Assembly (NCBI RefSeq): GCF_030247195.1
Contig: NC_080671.1
Location: 198,386,676-198,450,675, forward strand
Origin: Topomyia yanbarensis
Lineage: Eukaryota; Arthropoda; Insecta; Diptera; Culicidae
Direction: 5' to 3'
DNA length: 64,000 bases
Below, in pieces: positions 22,740-35,179 of this stretch. Every line of letters starts with the position of its first letter. The stretch's first letter is position 1. The notes beneath the pieces are model-generated. The model searched no databases. It was not told the DNA's origin and saw only the letters and a program-made list of their open reading frames with translations. Position numbers and translations under genes: made by a program.

Positions 22740-23227
22740 ATCTTCTCTTAATGTGTAAATCATTTATCTATACTGTTTGGCCACTTCGCAGGAGTTTCGA
22801 GGGATAAATGGAGGCTGCTTTTGTACATAATAAGATAAAGTTAAAGATTTTGTATATAATTCGCCTGTCAGCAGCAGTGTTGCTATGAAAAGTGAAATTT
22901 TCATCAATCTTCAGGGCATCAATTGGCTTTTTCTTAATAACTTTTTCCACAAGCATCAGATCGTTTGGTGGTCTTGTACACTTTGTTTCCTTGACAATTT
23001 TCCTATAAAAATCAGTTTCTATTTATTTTTAGGCGACTCTTGAAAGAATTATTTTGCAAAAGTAGATTTCCCCATGCGAAATCCTATGTAAACTTTAAAC
23101 CGTGGGCGCAAACATATAGTTTCACCGATCGAACTAAAAATTTGCAGTTGTTCTGGAAGCTAAATGGGACACAAAAAGTTACTCGGAGCGAAATTTTATT
23201 TTTTGCATATAACCATGTCCCACTCTA
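22740..23227. mobile_element. Half-copy of the large fold-back element
   Basis: This stretch is homologous to one arm of the palindromic element at 51346-52232. For example, gttactcggagcgaaattt and the ggcatcaattggctttttct block both have counterparts there. It ends ccactcta directly against the SINE at 23228. Confidence 0.7.
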
Positions 23228-23664
23228 ACGGGCATAGCGTAGTTGGTAAATCGATTGCCTTGTACGCAGCTCACCTGGTTTCGATTCCCAACCCCGCACA
23301 TAGGGTTAGAGATTTTTCTAAAAAGAGATCTCTCAAACCGAAAAGAGGCGCAGAGATGCCAGGTACTTTTTTCAAATGTCTGCAACAATAATTTTAAATG
23401 TCTGGGAGGAACAAAAAATGTCAGGAAAGCTAGTGTAACCAAAAGCCTTTATATGCAAAAATCTGCAAATATCTGCAACAAAACTAAAAAATCTGCAAAT
23501 ATCTGCAACCAAACTAGAAAATCTGCAAATATCTGCATCATCGAAAAAATCTGCAGCTTATATTAAAAGTCTGCGAATTTGCAGACTTGTCTGCAAACCT
23601 GGCATCTCTGAAGAGGCGAATGATCCTAAAGTTAAAATGTCTATAATCAAAATAGAAAAAAACT
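23228..23664 (+). mobile_element. tRNA-derived SINE, split by a nested element
   Basis: The 5' part is tRNA-like, with an A-box (TAGCGTAGTTGGTAAAT) and a B-box (GGTTTCGATTCCC) in pol III spacing. It is followed by a tRNA-unrelated body (AGAGATTTTTCTAAAAAGAG..). The body is interrupted at 23351-23610 and resumes as gaggcgaatgatcctaaag. A second copy lies at 47425-47562 on the minus strand. It resembles the Feilai-type SINEs of Aedes; the name is not certain. Confidence 0.8.
23351..23610. mobile_element. hAT-type MITE inside the SINE (8-bp TSD)
   Basis: 260 bp with ends CAGAGATGCCAGGT and ACCTGGCATCTCTG, flanked by a perfect AAGAGGCG duplication (23343-23350, 23611-23618). The interior holds several repeats of ATCTGCAAATATCTGCAAC (about 23459-23545). 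Confidence 0.92.
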
Positions 23665-24399
23665 GTTAGAAAAATGAGGTTATACATTTCCATGCCATGT
23701 TCTATTTTGACAAGACATTGTAGGTGGTCAAAATGGAGCACGAAATTCGCGATTACATTATTTTATAGATGTAACATTACTTTTTAAAAGCCCCTTGGCG
23801 ATGGCCACGCGTCAATGCTCATTGCATGCAATAAAGCTTTTTTTATATTCACCAACCGCAGTGAAGTAGCAAACGATGTCGTCCATGTTTCGTAACTTTC
23901 AGATTACTCATTTCCGGTTCGGCTTGAAAAGAGAGCAAATATGATTTCTACGAGAGAGAACTGTCGGGTCCACAAAAATGTTGCACTTCCCAGTGTGAGC
24001 AAGAAAAGGATAGAAATATTCCAATCGTGCTCTTTAAGCTGTTCGATTGGAAGAGTGCCTCTCCCTATACAGAAACGAAACGGTTTTTGGACTTGGGCAG
24101 CTTTGCAACTCGTCGTTCGCCATCAATCGTTTGTGTTAATTCACCCCGTGTGCCATTGAAAAGCAAAAGCGAAGCACTCAGGTTCCAACATCTTTCCTCC
24201 CCTTTAACAATAAAGTGAGTTTTTCTTGCGAATCGGTTATTGTGACAAGTTCCTTGCTGGTTAAAGTATTGATAAAACGTCGCGAAGTAGCTTAGAATCG
24301 CTGTGTATTTTTCAGAGGACCTTACCAGAGGGCTGCTTTTTGTTCCGAGCCTTGGTTCGTCTGCGTTTATCACATACCAAGGCCCCCTTGCTGAGAGTG
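23665..24399. other. Intergenic region upstream of profilin
   Basis: Small open frames only, none recognisable. It may contain profilin regulatory DNA, but I see no specific motif I could defend. Confidence 0.4.
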
Positions 24400-24719
24400 T
24401 AGTAGTTTTTTTTGTATGGTATTTTTTCGAGGTAGCGGCAGCAACTTTTTTTGCTCTTTATTCGCTAAAACAAGTCTGGCGACCGGTCTCAGTTCAGTCG
24501 ACGCGAATTAGTGAAGGAATAAGAATTTCCAGATTTTATTTGTGTGCAGAAAAACTCGTGTGTGTCATTCGCATAAATTCGAAGGGATTTTTTTAAATCG
24601 AGTCTGCGGAAACCAGTTACTATAACAGCAAATTTTCCTTCGATTTTCCAGTTTAAGCAAATTCCTTGCAACACTAGTGTTACAAATTTCCATTCTAAGT
24701 AGCACCAGGAAGAAAAAAA
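24400..24719 (+). promoter_or_regulatory. Probable profilin promoter and 5' UTR
   Basis: Two overlapping arthropod initiator-like motifs, TCAGTT (24489-24494) and TCAGTC (24494-24499), lie about 225 bases upstream of the profilin ATG, in a locally more G+C-rich stretch. No convincing TATA box is seen at -30. The transcription start is an inference. A further non-coding 5' exon upstream cannot be excluded. Confidence 0.35.
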
Positions 24720-24830
24720 ATGAGCTGGCAGGATTATGTTGACAATCAGCTTCTGGCTTCCCAGTGCGTATCGAAAGCGGCCATCGCCGGTCACGACGGT
24801 GGCGTATGGGCTAAATCAGAGGGATTTGAA
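24720..24830 (+). CDS. chic: Profilin, first coding exon
   Basis: This exon encodes residues 1-37 of profilin, the small cytosolic protein that binds monomeric actin and poly-proline ligands such as formins and Ena/VASP and feeds ATP-actin to growing filaments. The translation begins [20 protein letters not shown], the signature N-terminus of insect profilins, with W3, Y6 and W30 at the aromatic poly-proline-binding positions. The ATG follows an A-run and is the only sensible start. The exon ends after codon 37 (phase 0) at a consensus donor, gtaagt, at 24831. It joins in frame to the exon at 56250. Together they give 94 residues of an expected 126, so the final exon is outside the window. 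The family assignment is very secure. The symbol is taken from the Drosophila orthologue chickadee. Confidence 0.97.
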
Positions 24831-27800
24831 GTAAGTATTTTGTTTCATTATCTTTATTTAGCTTGCCGCGGGACGATGGCTATCGTAAATCGTGATTTTT
24901 TAAAGTATACTGTTACATACTGCAGACATACAATTTGTGACCCTTAAGAGACATTACCAACAAAGGTAATGTAGAGGGACAGTTCAAGGGTGTGACCAAG
25001 TCTCCACACCACGCTGACTCATTTGCTAAAGCCAAATGCTGTAATGACAAGAGACTAGCCATTAATCGTACGTAAATGCGACTGCAGAGAACGGAGCTTG
25101 ATAAAAGCATTATTCCTTTATCTATTAATCCGCCTGGTTGATTTGTCTCTAATCGTGTGATGTGGAAATATTGGATAAAAAAATTCGCCGGCTCGCCTTG
25201 CTTTCAAAATGGCGCTCGGATGAAATTTCGTAGGATTTTTATTCCTTTTATTCTTTACGTTCGCATACGACTGAAACGAGCCAATACATAGTCAAAATGC
25301 GAACGAATGAATGGATGATTCCAAATGAATGCTTTTACTATCGGCACTACTACTACCGCTAACTACATGCATTTTTTTTATAACCACTACACATTCACGC
25401 CAGCATGAGACATCCGCACTCGTGCCACTGGGCTCTATACCTACATAACAACGGGTCGATCATCGATGAGTGTTTTGCAAATTTTGGAGTATTTCTAGCG
25501 CCACCCACCACCCCCTTCCTTATGTGTAGTGGTAATTGTTGCTGACTGGCAAGACATCACACAAACTTGCAAACGTGTAGATGCGGGCTATGAGCTTGTA
25601 TGAGTAGAGTTGAAAATGCATACATCATACATCGGATAGTGGAAATCCGACAAAGGGTAAAGGTGAGTCATATGGTCAATTTTTCATGCATGAGATAAGC
25701 AGATTTTGCACCAAACTGTTTGACATTTAATTTGGTGCATTGTTGGGAAACGTCCTATCCTCATCTAAATATGTGATAATATTTCTGATATACTTTTTAA
25801 ATATCAGAAAATCTTTGTTAGTTAACTTAAGTTTTGTTCAATTTAAATTAAAAAACGAAATGCTCCTCTTTATGGTAAACTTCTCAGGGAGGATCTCGCA
25901 ATATATTACGAGAGAGGTCTCAGAGGCCCGTTGATTCTGATTTTCAAATTTCATTAAACTTTTTATTAGTAATAGGAACGATTTGTGTATTTTCGAGGGT
26001 GAACAATAATCTTACAGTTCAGTTGGGTTTGGAAAATTGTAGGTGTTCAGTGAGGACTCGTTTTATCAGCCCCAGCCCCTGGATATATATTTTTTAAAAG
26101 CCAAGGTTGTTAAAATAATCTGTAATATCTAGACGTAGCCTCATAATCCTTTCGTATTACTTAGCATATATTTTCCCAAAAAGGATCTTACAGTGTAACA
26201 TTAAAAAGAAATGATACTTCATATTTTTGCATATTTTGCATCCATGAGATAAAAAAATATCCCCAAGAAAGAATTTATTCGGCTTTGTTCGTCTTGGGGC
26301 AAACTAAATCTGATCTTCACTGTACATACTAAGCGTATGTACTAAATTATCAGACTTCATATTTTCGGTACACGATCAATACAGCGCTGGCACCTTAATT
26401 TAATTATAAATATTGACGATTGTTTCTTCATTGTTTTATTACGACCTTGCTTTCTTCCACTAGGGGTCGATTTCTTCACCCACACTTAACTCTTGAACCA
26501 AATTGAACACTCCGTTAAACCTGGTTTAAAACTTTAGAGAGTGATGAAATTGGGCCTAACTGTTCATTGCTGAAAATAGTTCGCATCTGAATATTTTTGG
26601 CGACAGATTTGGATTGATTTATGGAGAACAAAATGAGTTGATATCTGCTGAGACACAATTAGCCAATAAAAAAGCATGATTGTTCAATGGAAAATCAGAA
26701 AGTCTAGCCTAGTGACAATTATATTTCTGCTATTGTAAATTTGTAGTCGAATTACCCTATTATACGGTGGTTGAAGTCTTCGAAGAAGTTAATTTTGCCT
26801 AATTTTCCCAGCATGTTTTTCAAACGATTCGAAAATCGACCATCACTCAGTCCTTGAAATGTTTTAGAAAATCATCCAATATAGTATTTCCGTTATGTTT
26901 TATGTAACCTTTAATTAATTATGATTTTCCAGCAAAAAAGTCGTATTCTACATAGAATATTATTTCTTAATTTTGTGCTGAACCTAATTTTGCAAAGTTG
27001 ACTTTAGGACTCACTGTGTCGAGTGAACCGGTTTGTAACACGCTGTCACTTCTTTATTAAAGTGTGTGTGTCGGTCTTGTAGTGGTAACCGCCTGTACAC
27101 AATAACGTTTTCGGTTGTATAGGAAACCGCTTTTGGGCACACTACAGCAACCAACAAGAAAGTTTTGTTTTCCCTTCATTCATATTCATTTTCGCTGTAC
27201 ATATTTCACAGATGGGCCTACTTTGCAGTGTGCTCATGGCAGTCTGATTGGTATCTACAGTTCGTCTGGGTGGCATCTTTTTCTTCATTTGATTTTTCTT
27301 TCGATGATTAGCTAAGGACGTCAAATTAACGATGTGTTGAAAGCTACTTCCATCAGAAAAAAATGGGGCGTGTGCACTATATCCTGTTTGTTATCGGATC
27401 TGTTCATCAAAAGCGAAATGTGACCCGAGCAAGTTTGCATGTTTTGAGCTATGATAAGATAACGGCAAACGCACAGCCACTTTTGTTAGAATATGTCATA
27501 CATACATGGTCTAGTACTTACGTCCATTCCGAATAGTTGTAGTTTTCAAAGCGTGAGGTTTATTCTATACTGGTGATATAAGACTATTGCTCCCTTCTAT
27601 TTGCAGTAAATTGTCATTTCAGTATACTTGGATTTTTCGGTTACGAATACACTAAAATATGACGTTTTTCCTTCCATAACTTTTTGTTGTCATGAATATT
27701 CAACTACTGAGCTGGCGTATTATTTTTTTTTTTTTGCGAAACAAAACGTCATTTTGCGCTTGCAGCGAGCATCATTCTTTTTTGATATCGTATTTTAAAG

Positions 27801-28925
27801 CATGATGTTTTTAACTCAAGGGATCTTCAAAGTAATGGCAAAATTTAATACAAGTAACTACAAAAATGAAAAAGTACGGTTGGTACAGCAACGCTGATAA
27901 ATTCGGATCGATTAGGTTATTTATTTTGTATTCAAAGTATTTATATTATTTACCATGAGAATTTAGTCATGGATTTGGCATGGGATTTTTTAACCTGATG
28001 CTATTGGGATTGTTGTACTTGAAATGTTAGAATCATATGATAAAGCTATAGAAAGCAAGCTTCAATCCCATCGATAGTGCTTGGTGCACTGCTAATGATA
28101 TAGAAAATTAATAAATTATGAATGTATCACATCCAGACGTCGATTCGAGAGGTTTTCCAATGTCGATAAACAGCAATAAACACTCCCTCACCTCACCTTG
28201 AACTTATAACAAGAATTTTTGTGCATGTTTGGTTTTAGTTATAGGTTTAAAACAACCTCTGACCTGGTTGGTTTTAAACCTACAACTAATTTAGTTATGA
28301 AATTTGCATTTTGAGCTCTTATCAGATTCCGACACTAGCTTAATGACAGGACTAAGCTAGCGCTAGATTGACGCTACCCCTGAAAATAAAAGCACTGTGT
28401 TTCTAAGCACTTTTGATTAGTTGAAATCATCCCGTGTATATACATGGAAACATTTCTCTATAATAAAGCTGAACAGTTTCCTAGTAACCGCAAACATTTT
28501 TGCCGATAAAGCCACAAAAAATAACGATTTCAGTTGTTTGATATATGATAGTTATTTTAGACTATTCCTCTCAAAAAAAGTTGTATTGTGAATCAACAAG
28601 AATTGTATTTTCGGTTTTTAGAGATACTCTGAAATTCAATAAAAACAAATTACATCAAAGATATTTGAAAAATGTTTGAGAAATCACGCAAAAAAGTCAA
28701 TAATGTTTACCCCGTTCGACATTGCAGAAAATTCTTCATACTGAAATATTCCATGTAACTCGACAAACGCTCACTTATGGGATGAAGTTTTATATTTCAA
28801 AATCGGAAAATTGCGCTTTTTTTGAAAATTTTTCAATGACGATAATCTGTCCCATTCTGCTATTAACGGAATTTTCATACATTCAAAAACAAGTATACGA
28901 TTAAGCGCGAAATATTAAAAAAAAC
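24831..28925. other. First part of profilin intron 1, mostly unassigned
   Basis: A+T-rich, with no coding sequence recognised. The only structure worth naming is a short hairpin at 28234-28289 (ataggtttaaaacaacc and its complement) and a C/G-rich imperfect inverted pair at 28930-28982. Conserved splicing or enhancer signals cannot be judged by eye. Confidence 0.4.
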
Positions 28926-28982
28926 TGACTCGACCCGCACCCGCAATAAATATTTTTTCTTACTGGTACGGGTTCGGGTCGG

Positions 28983-30220
28983 GTGTATGTGAGTGTAAGG
29001 TCACTAAGAGCCAAAATATACTCATCCCAAGTAACCTTTTGGCTCCCCAACCTTGACTTGCTGTATCCAATTGAAAGTGCTAATGTAAATACAGATCATC
29101 ATTATGTCCATAACCATATGTCGGACATCCAAACTTATTGTTTTTTGTTGAACCCCGAAATAGAATCAAGTACCAACCCCAACCAGCAGTTGGGATTACA
29201 AAATGAATCAATTTCACCTGAAACAGGCAGCACGTACGTTTCCTCAACAAGTCATCAACTGAACTGTTTGGTAAAAAAGGAATAATGATCTGCAACCAAT
29301 GTTTATTAAATATCGAATCGGACGAAAATTCTGTTACCTGTAAAGGCTTTTGCTCCGACGAATATCATGCTGAATGTGTTGCACTCACGATAGAAGAGGC
29401 ACTTAGCTGTACACAACAGCGGAACATCTTATGGATGTGTACGCCTTGTACCGACATCATGATCGATGCTCGTCACTTTGAGGCATTTTCTAAGAAACGA
29501 AAGTTACTATCGGAGTCTGCCGGCTTTGTACCCGGGCGACCTGCTATTGCTGCTGTGCACACAGAATCGCAGACTGAAAACTGCATTGGATATATTTCAA
29601 GAGGTGTGTAAATTGAAGCAACAGGTCGCGGCTATCAACGAAACGATTGCTGGTAGATTGTATAAAGTAACCCAATCGTTTACTGGCTCAAGCTCTCCTT
29701 CAGACCAATCTTCTCCGTTCTCGTCAATCCAACTGCAGCATGGCTCCCGAAACGTTTCTGGTCTTGGTAATTTGTGTAACTCGTTACCGAGCTCCTCCGC
29801 AAACCTCTGCTGGCTATTCTTCACGAGAGTGAAAAATTCAGTTACTGAAAGGAACATCGCGGATATGGTAACAAAATCGCTCGGAAATAACCCTGCCGTT
29901 GTGAAAAAACTTGTGCCAGACTGGAAAGAAGTAGCTTCGATGCCTTTCATTTCATTCAAGGTTGGAGTAGATTTGAAATTGAGAAATGCTGCATTGTCGC
30001 CGTCGACTTGGCCGAGAGGGACTTGCTTTCGCGAATTTCACGAGAAATTTAACGCATGGGAACCGACAGAATAAGTGTTTTTGTGTATGTTAAGTTATGT
30101 AAATTTGATATGCTGTGTGTATTGTGATGAATAGTAGTTATGTAATTAGTTTTAATAGCAGTCTGTATGGCGCTTTGCGTCAAAGATGAAGTTGAAATAA
30201 ATAAATAAAATAAATAAGAT
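28983..30220 (+). mobile_element. ORF1-only LINE-derived retroposon with (AAATA)n tail
   Basis: A PHD-finger ORF1 typical of mosquito LINEs is followed after about 120 bases by an aataaataaataaaataaat tail (30198-30217). No endonuclease or RT follows. The 5' boundary is uncertain. A preceding frame, 28983-29285, may be leader sequence. No TSD was found by eye. Confidence 0.6.
29285..30074 (+). pseudogene. LINE ORF1 with N-terminal PHD finger, one frameshift
   Basis: Frame 29285-29611 begins MICNQCLLNIESDENSV and shows a C4HC3 PHD pattern: CNQC, CKGFC, HAEC and WMCTPC (residues 3-60). The reading shifts near 29600 into the frame ending at 30074. That frame has a short coiled-coil-like LKQQVAAINETIA and a C-terminal RRM-like domain with ASMPFISFKVGVDL and SPSTWPRGTCFREF, as in ORF1 proteins of CR1/Loner-type LINEs. 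In those elements ORF1 binds the RNA. Family name uncertain. Confidence 0.65.
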
Positions 30221-32900
30221 TCTGTAAAAGTGTAGGTAGCACATCATCAACAGGCAGTGTAGTTCCTAAGCTCTGCTTACTGCCGTTGTTGAGTATTTTG
30301 TGTGTGCACAGTTTGTGAGAGATATTAATATAAGTACTTCATGGCCTCGTGCTACATCCAAAATGAACTCGAAATGCACGTTGTCAAAAACACCTTAAAT
30401 ATCCAGGAAAACAACCCAACGAAACATTTTCTCCTTATTGGTAACGCAGTCATTTTTTGGGAATTATTTCCGGTGACGCTCTTGGAATGTAACCCATTGT
30501 GAAAATACAAGTAAGAACTTTTTTTCAAAGCACATTTGAGGTGTTCATATTGTTGAAATTTGTATTACTAAAACTCGTTATCAACGCCGATTTATTATTT
30601 CGGGCTTGACAATGCCAAATGAGAGGGAGGGAAAGAGAGAGAGAGACCGTACCGTTAATGTGACGTAATTTGGATAAAGGTTTACAATTAGTTATATTCA
30701 ACTGGATTCCACAGACCGCGCTCGATATGAAACAACACCTCTTAAAACGATTTGGAAACGCCAACGTACCAAAGACGCTGTCTGAAACTCGTGTGACTAC
30801 TTTCATCGTCAAATGCAGGATGGTTAAAGATTCGAGGCAACTTTCTATGAACCACCGTCGCACTCTGCTCAGTTAAAATGTCAATAGGTAGCAAACCGGG
30901 TACAAGCAAAGAGAAATGCCCGAGGGGAAAACATAAGCCGTACGTTTCATTAAATTATCGACGGGCCGGATAGAAAAAAGGACTAGTAGAGATGTAGACA
31001 AAATAAGGCGTTAGTAGAGTGTGACCAAATATCATTTCTTTTGTGGCGGTACACGTGGTATACTCTCTAGCTGTACATTTGTACCAGCGTACACATATGA
31101 TATAGTCATAGTGATCTGGTCGCATTGAAGAGCGCTAATTCATACAATAGGGATGAGTGGCAATACCGTTACAAGTCGCATCAGTCGGTTTATTCGGTAT
31201 TTCCTTGTCATTTCCCATTGTTAGTTCCAGCATATTCGATCGTTTTGTTTTAATGTAGTCGATTGTTGCCTTCGGTAAACCCCTATTAACGTAACTATTA
31301 CCATGAGAACATTTGTGGTCACTTCATTTTCCTCTCGATGAATTGATATGGTGCCTCTATAACGCTAATTGATATGGTGCCCCTCTATAACGTTTAAAAT
31401 TCGTTCGGGGTTTTATCTTTCCATGTAATGATGTAATATACCGGTATTTGCTATGTAAATAACTCAAAAGAACTTGTAGCAGTAGTCGTTAGTAAATTGT
31501 AGATTTGGCTAATAAATAAAATTACAAGTAATTCTAACTATTTCAAAATTTGCTTCATCAATTATTTGCAAAATAAATATAATTCGCCAGATAAGGTCAA
31601 TATGTAAATATGAATACATATACATCATGGCTAAATGTTGAGATACAAACGAACGAGTGACTCTATACTAGGGGATCATATTGTTTTAGAGCTAACAGGT
31701 TCTCGATACTTTTCATTAGCCTTCTAGCTTGTTTTTTGTGTGTTACGATATCGATGCAACGATCTTGTTTATTATATTGTTTTTATATGTCCCTTGACAC
31801 CAATGCAATGGTGGTTATTTAATTAGACTAGGTGTATTTAAAGATAGATAAAATCTGAACATATTCACTTCGATCACATCTATCATATAATCATCTGCCC
31901 ATTTCACACACTCAGTATCGCCATGCGCGGGCATATACGAGAGCTGCCACCTTGACTTAAATACTCCTGTTTTCAGTCGCCGCTTACAACCTGGGAGCAG
32001 GAACCCAATGGATTCATTCTTGGCTGAGATACTCCAACCTGCGGGATCACTTCCTATAGGCTGGTTTTCTACAGAAAGACAATAGGCTGTTATCATCCTT
32101 CTAGTGGATCACAGCCGCCAAGGAGTTCCATCGGAACGAAAAAAAAATGAGTGGGTAATATAAAATTTTACTTCAGTTTATAATATACGTCCGATTTTGT
32201 CATCGTCCCCGTTTTATCAGCCAAACATTCAACAAGGGGATGATAAAAACGGGTCTTCACTGTATTCTGAATTTTGCAAGAATATTCTCTGATAATTTTA
32301 ACGATGCAAGCAAAAATAAAAAATCGATTTTTGGAAGCTGGATGAGAAGACCCATTAGGGATCCGTCATTGAGGAAGTCTGACATCCAAAATGACATTGA
32401 AATTTGTGTTTTATACAAAATAATACTTGTCATGCTTTTTTGTTGAGAAACAAAATAGCAGGTCATTTTTGAAACTTTTTGATCATTGTTCTGAGCTGAT
32501 TATAATAAACTTCTGATACTAAATGCAATAAACAAGAATTATATCGTTTTTCAATATATTTTATCGAATTAAATCATGTTCGATTCGCTGTATTTCTGAG
32601 AATCGCAATCTTGTCTAGCGACTTGTACAAATCATTTGGACGAATGAATATCACGACTCGATCAAAAAAATCGTCTCTTCAAAACGAATGACTGAACCGC
32701 GATTCTTTTTTAAAGAACTGCGATTCACTGAAAAAGTGACCAATTATTATGAGCCCAATGAGGTCCAACAAGAACCAAATGAGTTGATTTGACAGTTTTC
32801 CATGATTATGAATCTTTAGAGCGAATGAAACAATATGAATGACAAACATTGAACACTGTTTGTCTACACGGAATAATACATCAACAAAACAGCTGGATTG
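30221..32900. other. Unassigned intron sequence
   Basis: Includes a short GA-rich run near 30625-30645. Frames such as 31815-32096 (minus) are not recognisable. Confidence 0.4.
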
Positions 32901-32904
32901 TATG

Positions 32905-33180
32905 TCGTTTCCCGGAATACCATTTCCCGGAAAACCATTTTCCGGAATGCCGTTTCCCGGAAAACCATTTCCCGGAATGTACTATTTCCCGGAATATCAT
33001 TTCCCGGAATGTCCCATTTCCCGGAATATCATTTCCCTGAGTGTCCCATTTCTCGGAATATCGTTTCCCGGAATGTCCCATTTCCCGGAATATCATTTCC
33101 CGGAGTGTCTCATTTCCCGGAATATCGTTTCCCGGAATGTACCAATTCCCGGAATACCATTTCCCGGAACGTACTTTTTC
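32905..33180 (+). repeat. Minisatellite of TTCCCGGAA palindromes, array 1
   Basis: The 9-base palindrome-like core TTCCCGGAA occurs 13 times, with at least three variants, at roughly 14-19-base intervals. Alternating linkers (aatatcat, aatgtcccat, aataccat) give a composite period of about 31-32 bases. The 5' flank shares acagctg..ttgta with the flank of the inverse array at 41.3 kb. Confidence 0.9.
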
Positions 33181-35042
33181 TCGGCAATTTGTTACACTAT
33201 TAAAATCTGAAGTACTTTGAGAACATTTGCATTTAGAACTATGTTGCTACTCAAATATTTGTTTGGTTCCCTTGTCTTTGCTCGCTGATCATGTTAGGGA
33301 GTTTAAAAAACTAATTCTCATGCATATGTAATTTTATTTGAAATCATTATCAATCAATCGAAGGTCCAGAAAATAGCTTATGCTAAAAGAAGGCGATATC
33401 AAAGTCGTAATTTAATTTAAAATGAATAGCATTTCAAAAATATATTACGAAAATTTTAAAGAAGGCTAATGTATTTATTGTATTGAAATCAATAAAATTC
33501 TAAAATTATTTCCATTGATTTGCTATTGTTCCAAAGAAGGCTAATTCACATAGAAATTTTTAATACGAAGTGAAATTTAAAATAACTGAAGGCGTTTTCA
33601 ATGCACTGTTTGTTACTGTAAACAAATATTCTTGCGAATAAAAATCAATAAAAGTCCAAGAGTATTTTCAGAGAAACATATAGATAAAAATAACATTCTA
33701 CATAAAAATCCAAAGAAGATTGCATATTTTTAAGAAGGCAGCATCTCAGACAAATACATTCACAATCTATAAAATTTCAAAGGTTCCAGAAATATTTATA
33801 ACTGAATTTTAGGAAATATTTATATTTTTTCGTTACCTTTTACCTAATCTTCATGAAAATCAATCAACGTATTCAGGGCATTTTTGGAGTACTAATGATT
33901 GGTTATCATAAAAATGTTGCCAACGTTGTGGAAAACACTGCCTTTTCAATTTCAAAGATGGCTTCATTTCAAGGCGTTCTAAATTGATCGTTACGAATTT
34001 AAACCATTATAGAGTACGGTATAAGCATATTTTTCTTTGCGTAATAAGGAGATGAATCAAGATCCCAAAATGGGATTCATAATACGACTTATGCAGCACA
34101 CAAATATTAATTTTATGTAATTTGTTCAGCATTTTCCCGCCAGCACGTTTTTTTAATCCGAGCCTGAAATCTATCTCCTGTAATGTTTGACCTAGCGTCA
34201 AAAACTAAAGTTTTTTTCGATTCCTTAGAACGATAGAAAGTGACTTACGTAGGATTTTTTTCGCTATTTTAATTTTACGCGAAGCGCTGAAAATATTAAA
34301 ATCAACAATCAATTTCATTGCTTTCGTTCCTCTTAGTCTTAAATTTACCGAAAATATCCAAGATACAGACATAATTTATTAACTAAAATCCTTCGTACGT
34401 TGCTGGAGAAATTAAATTAGAATATGCTGTGAATATTTCAAAGCTCGTGGTTTGACGTGGATTTAAAAAAAACGCATTTGAAGTTTTTAGTCCGCTTAGA
34501 GTTTACCTAAAAACGATAGGACAGAATTGATAATATATACAATTAGGTATTCTGTTCGCCTTCCATTTTCTGTTATATCATTTTATTTCAATAACAAAAT
34601 TTTCAAATCTTAAAAATTCTACAGTGGTGTATTATGCTTTTCACCGAAGATTACCACGCGACGGAATCGATTCAAAATAGTAAAAGAATTGAAAATATAC
34701 CATTTTAACTAAATCCGCAAAATTTGGAACAAATATCAGGCAAAATATAGGGCCTGTTAGTCAGGAATTAGACGGTCATGAATTTATTCACCCCTTCACT
34801 ACCAGCGGTGGGAAAAGTATTTGTTACTATTGTGGTACACATTTATTTCATTGATATCCCATGGGGTGCTTTTTATTCCCCACAAGATTTTTTTAAATCC
34901 TCCCAAGTTTCTTCTTGGTTCAAAACCAAAAGCCGTCCGTAAGCTGCTCATATAATGATTAATTAAAATAATTTTTCCTAACATCGCGGAATCGAAAAGA
35001 TTAAATCTTTAAAATGACAGTTTTGCAAGCTTATCGCTATCT
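33181..35042. other. Unassigned A+T-rich intron sequence
   Basis: No gene, TIRs or tRNA-like boxes were recognised. Several aagaaggc-type words recur (33388, 33458, 33532, 33735) without a clear unit. Confidence 0.4.
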
Positions 35043-35179
35043 TTTTTTTATTCATTTCGTTTATTTGATAGGGACAAATGCGTTAGCTTGGCGCTGCCAA
35101 ATTCTTTTGTTTTTACATTTTGGATGTTTTAAAACTAGGAGGTTACAATGTTGAAATATTTTTTTTAAAAAAGAAAAAT

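Noticed and set aside
27072..27110. tRNA-like A-box (tcttgtagtggtaaccgcc)
   Set aside because: No B-box follows at pol III spacing and no clover-leaf pairing is seen. It is probably chance or a very old SINE remnant.
32905..33180. CRISPR-like array
   Set aside because: Repeats are 9-16 bases with variable spacing and degenerate linkers in a eukaryotic intron. There are no unique spacers of uniform length and no cas genes.
32898..33203. Repetitive proteins (PEYHFPE / SRNTISRN type) as structural genes
   Set aside because: The same array is open in three frames on one strand and one on the other, so the open frames come from the repeat, not from selection on protein.
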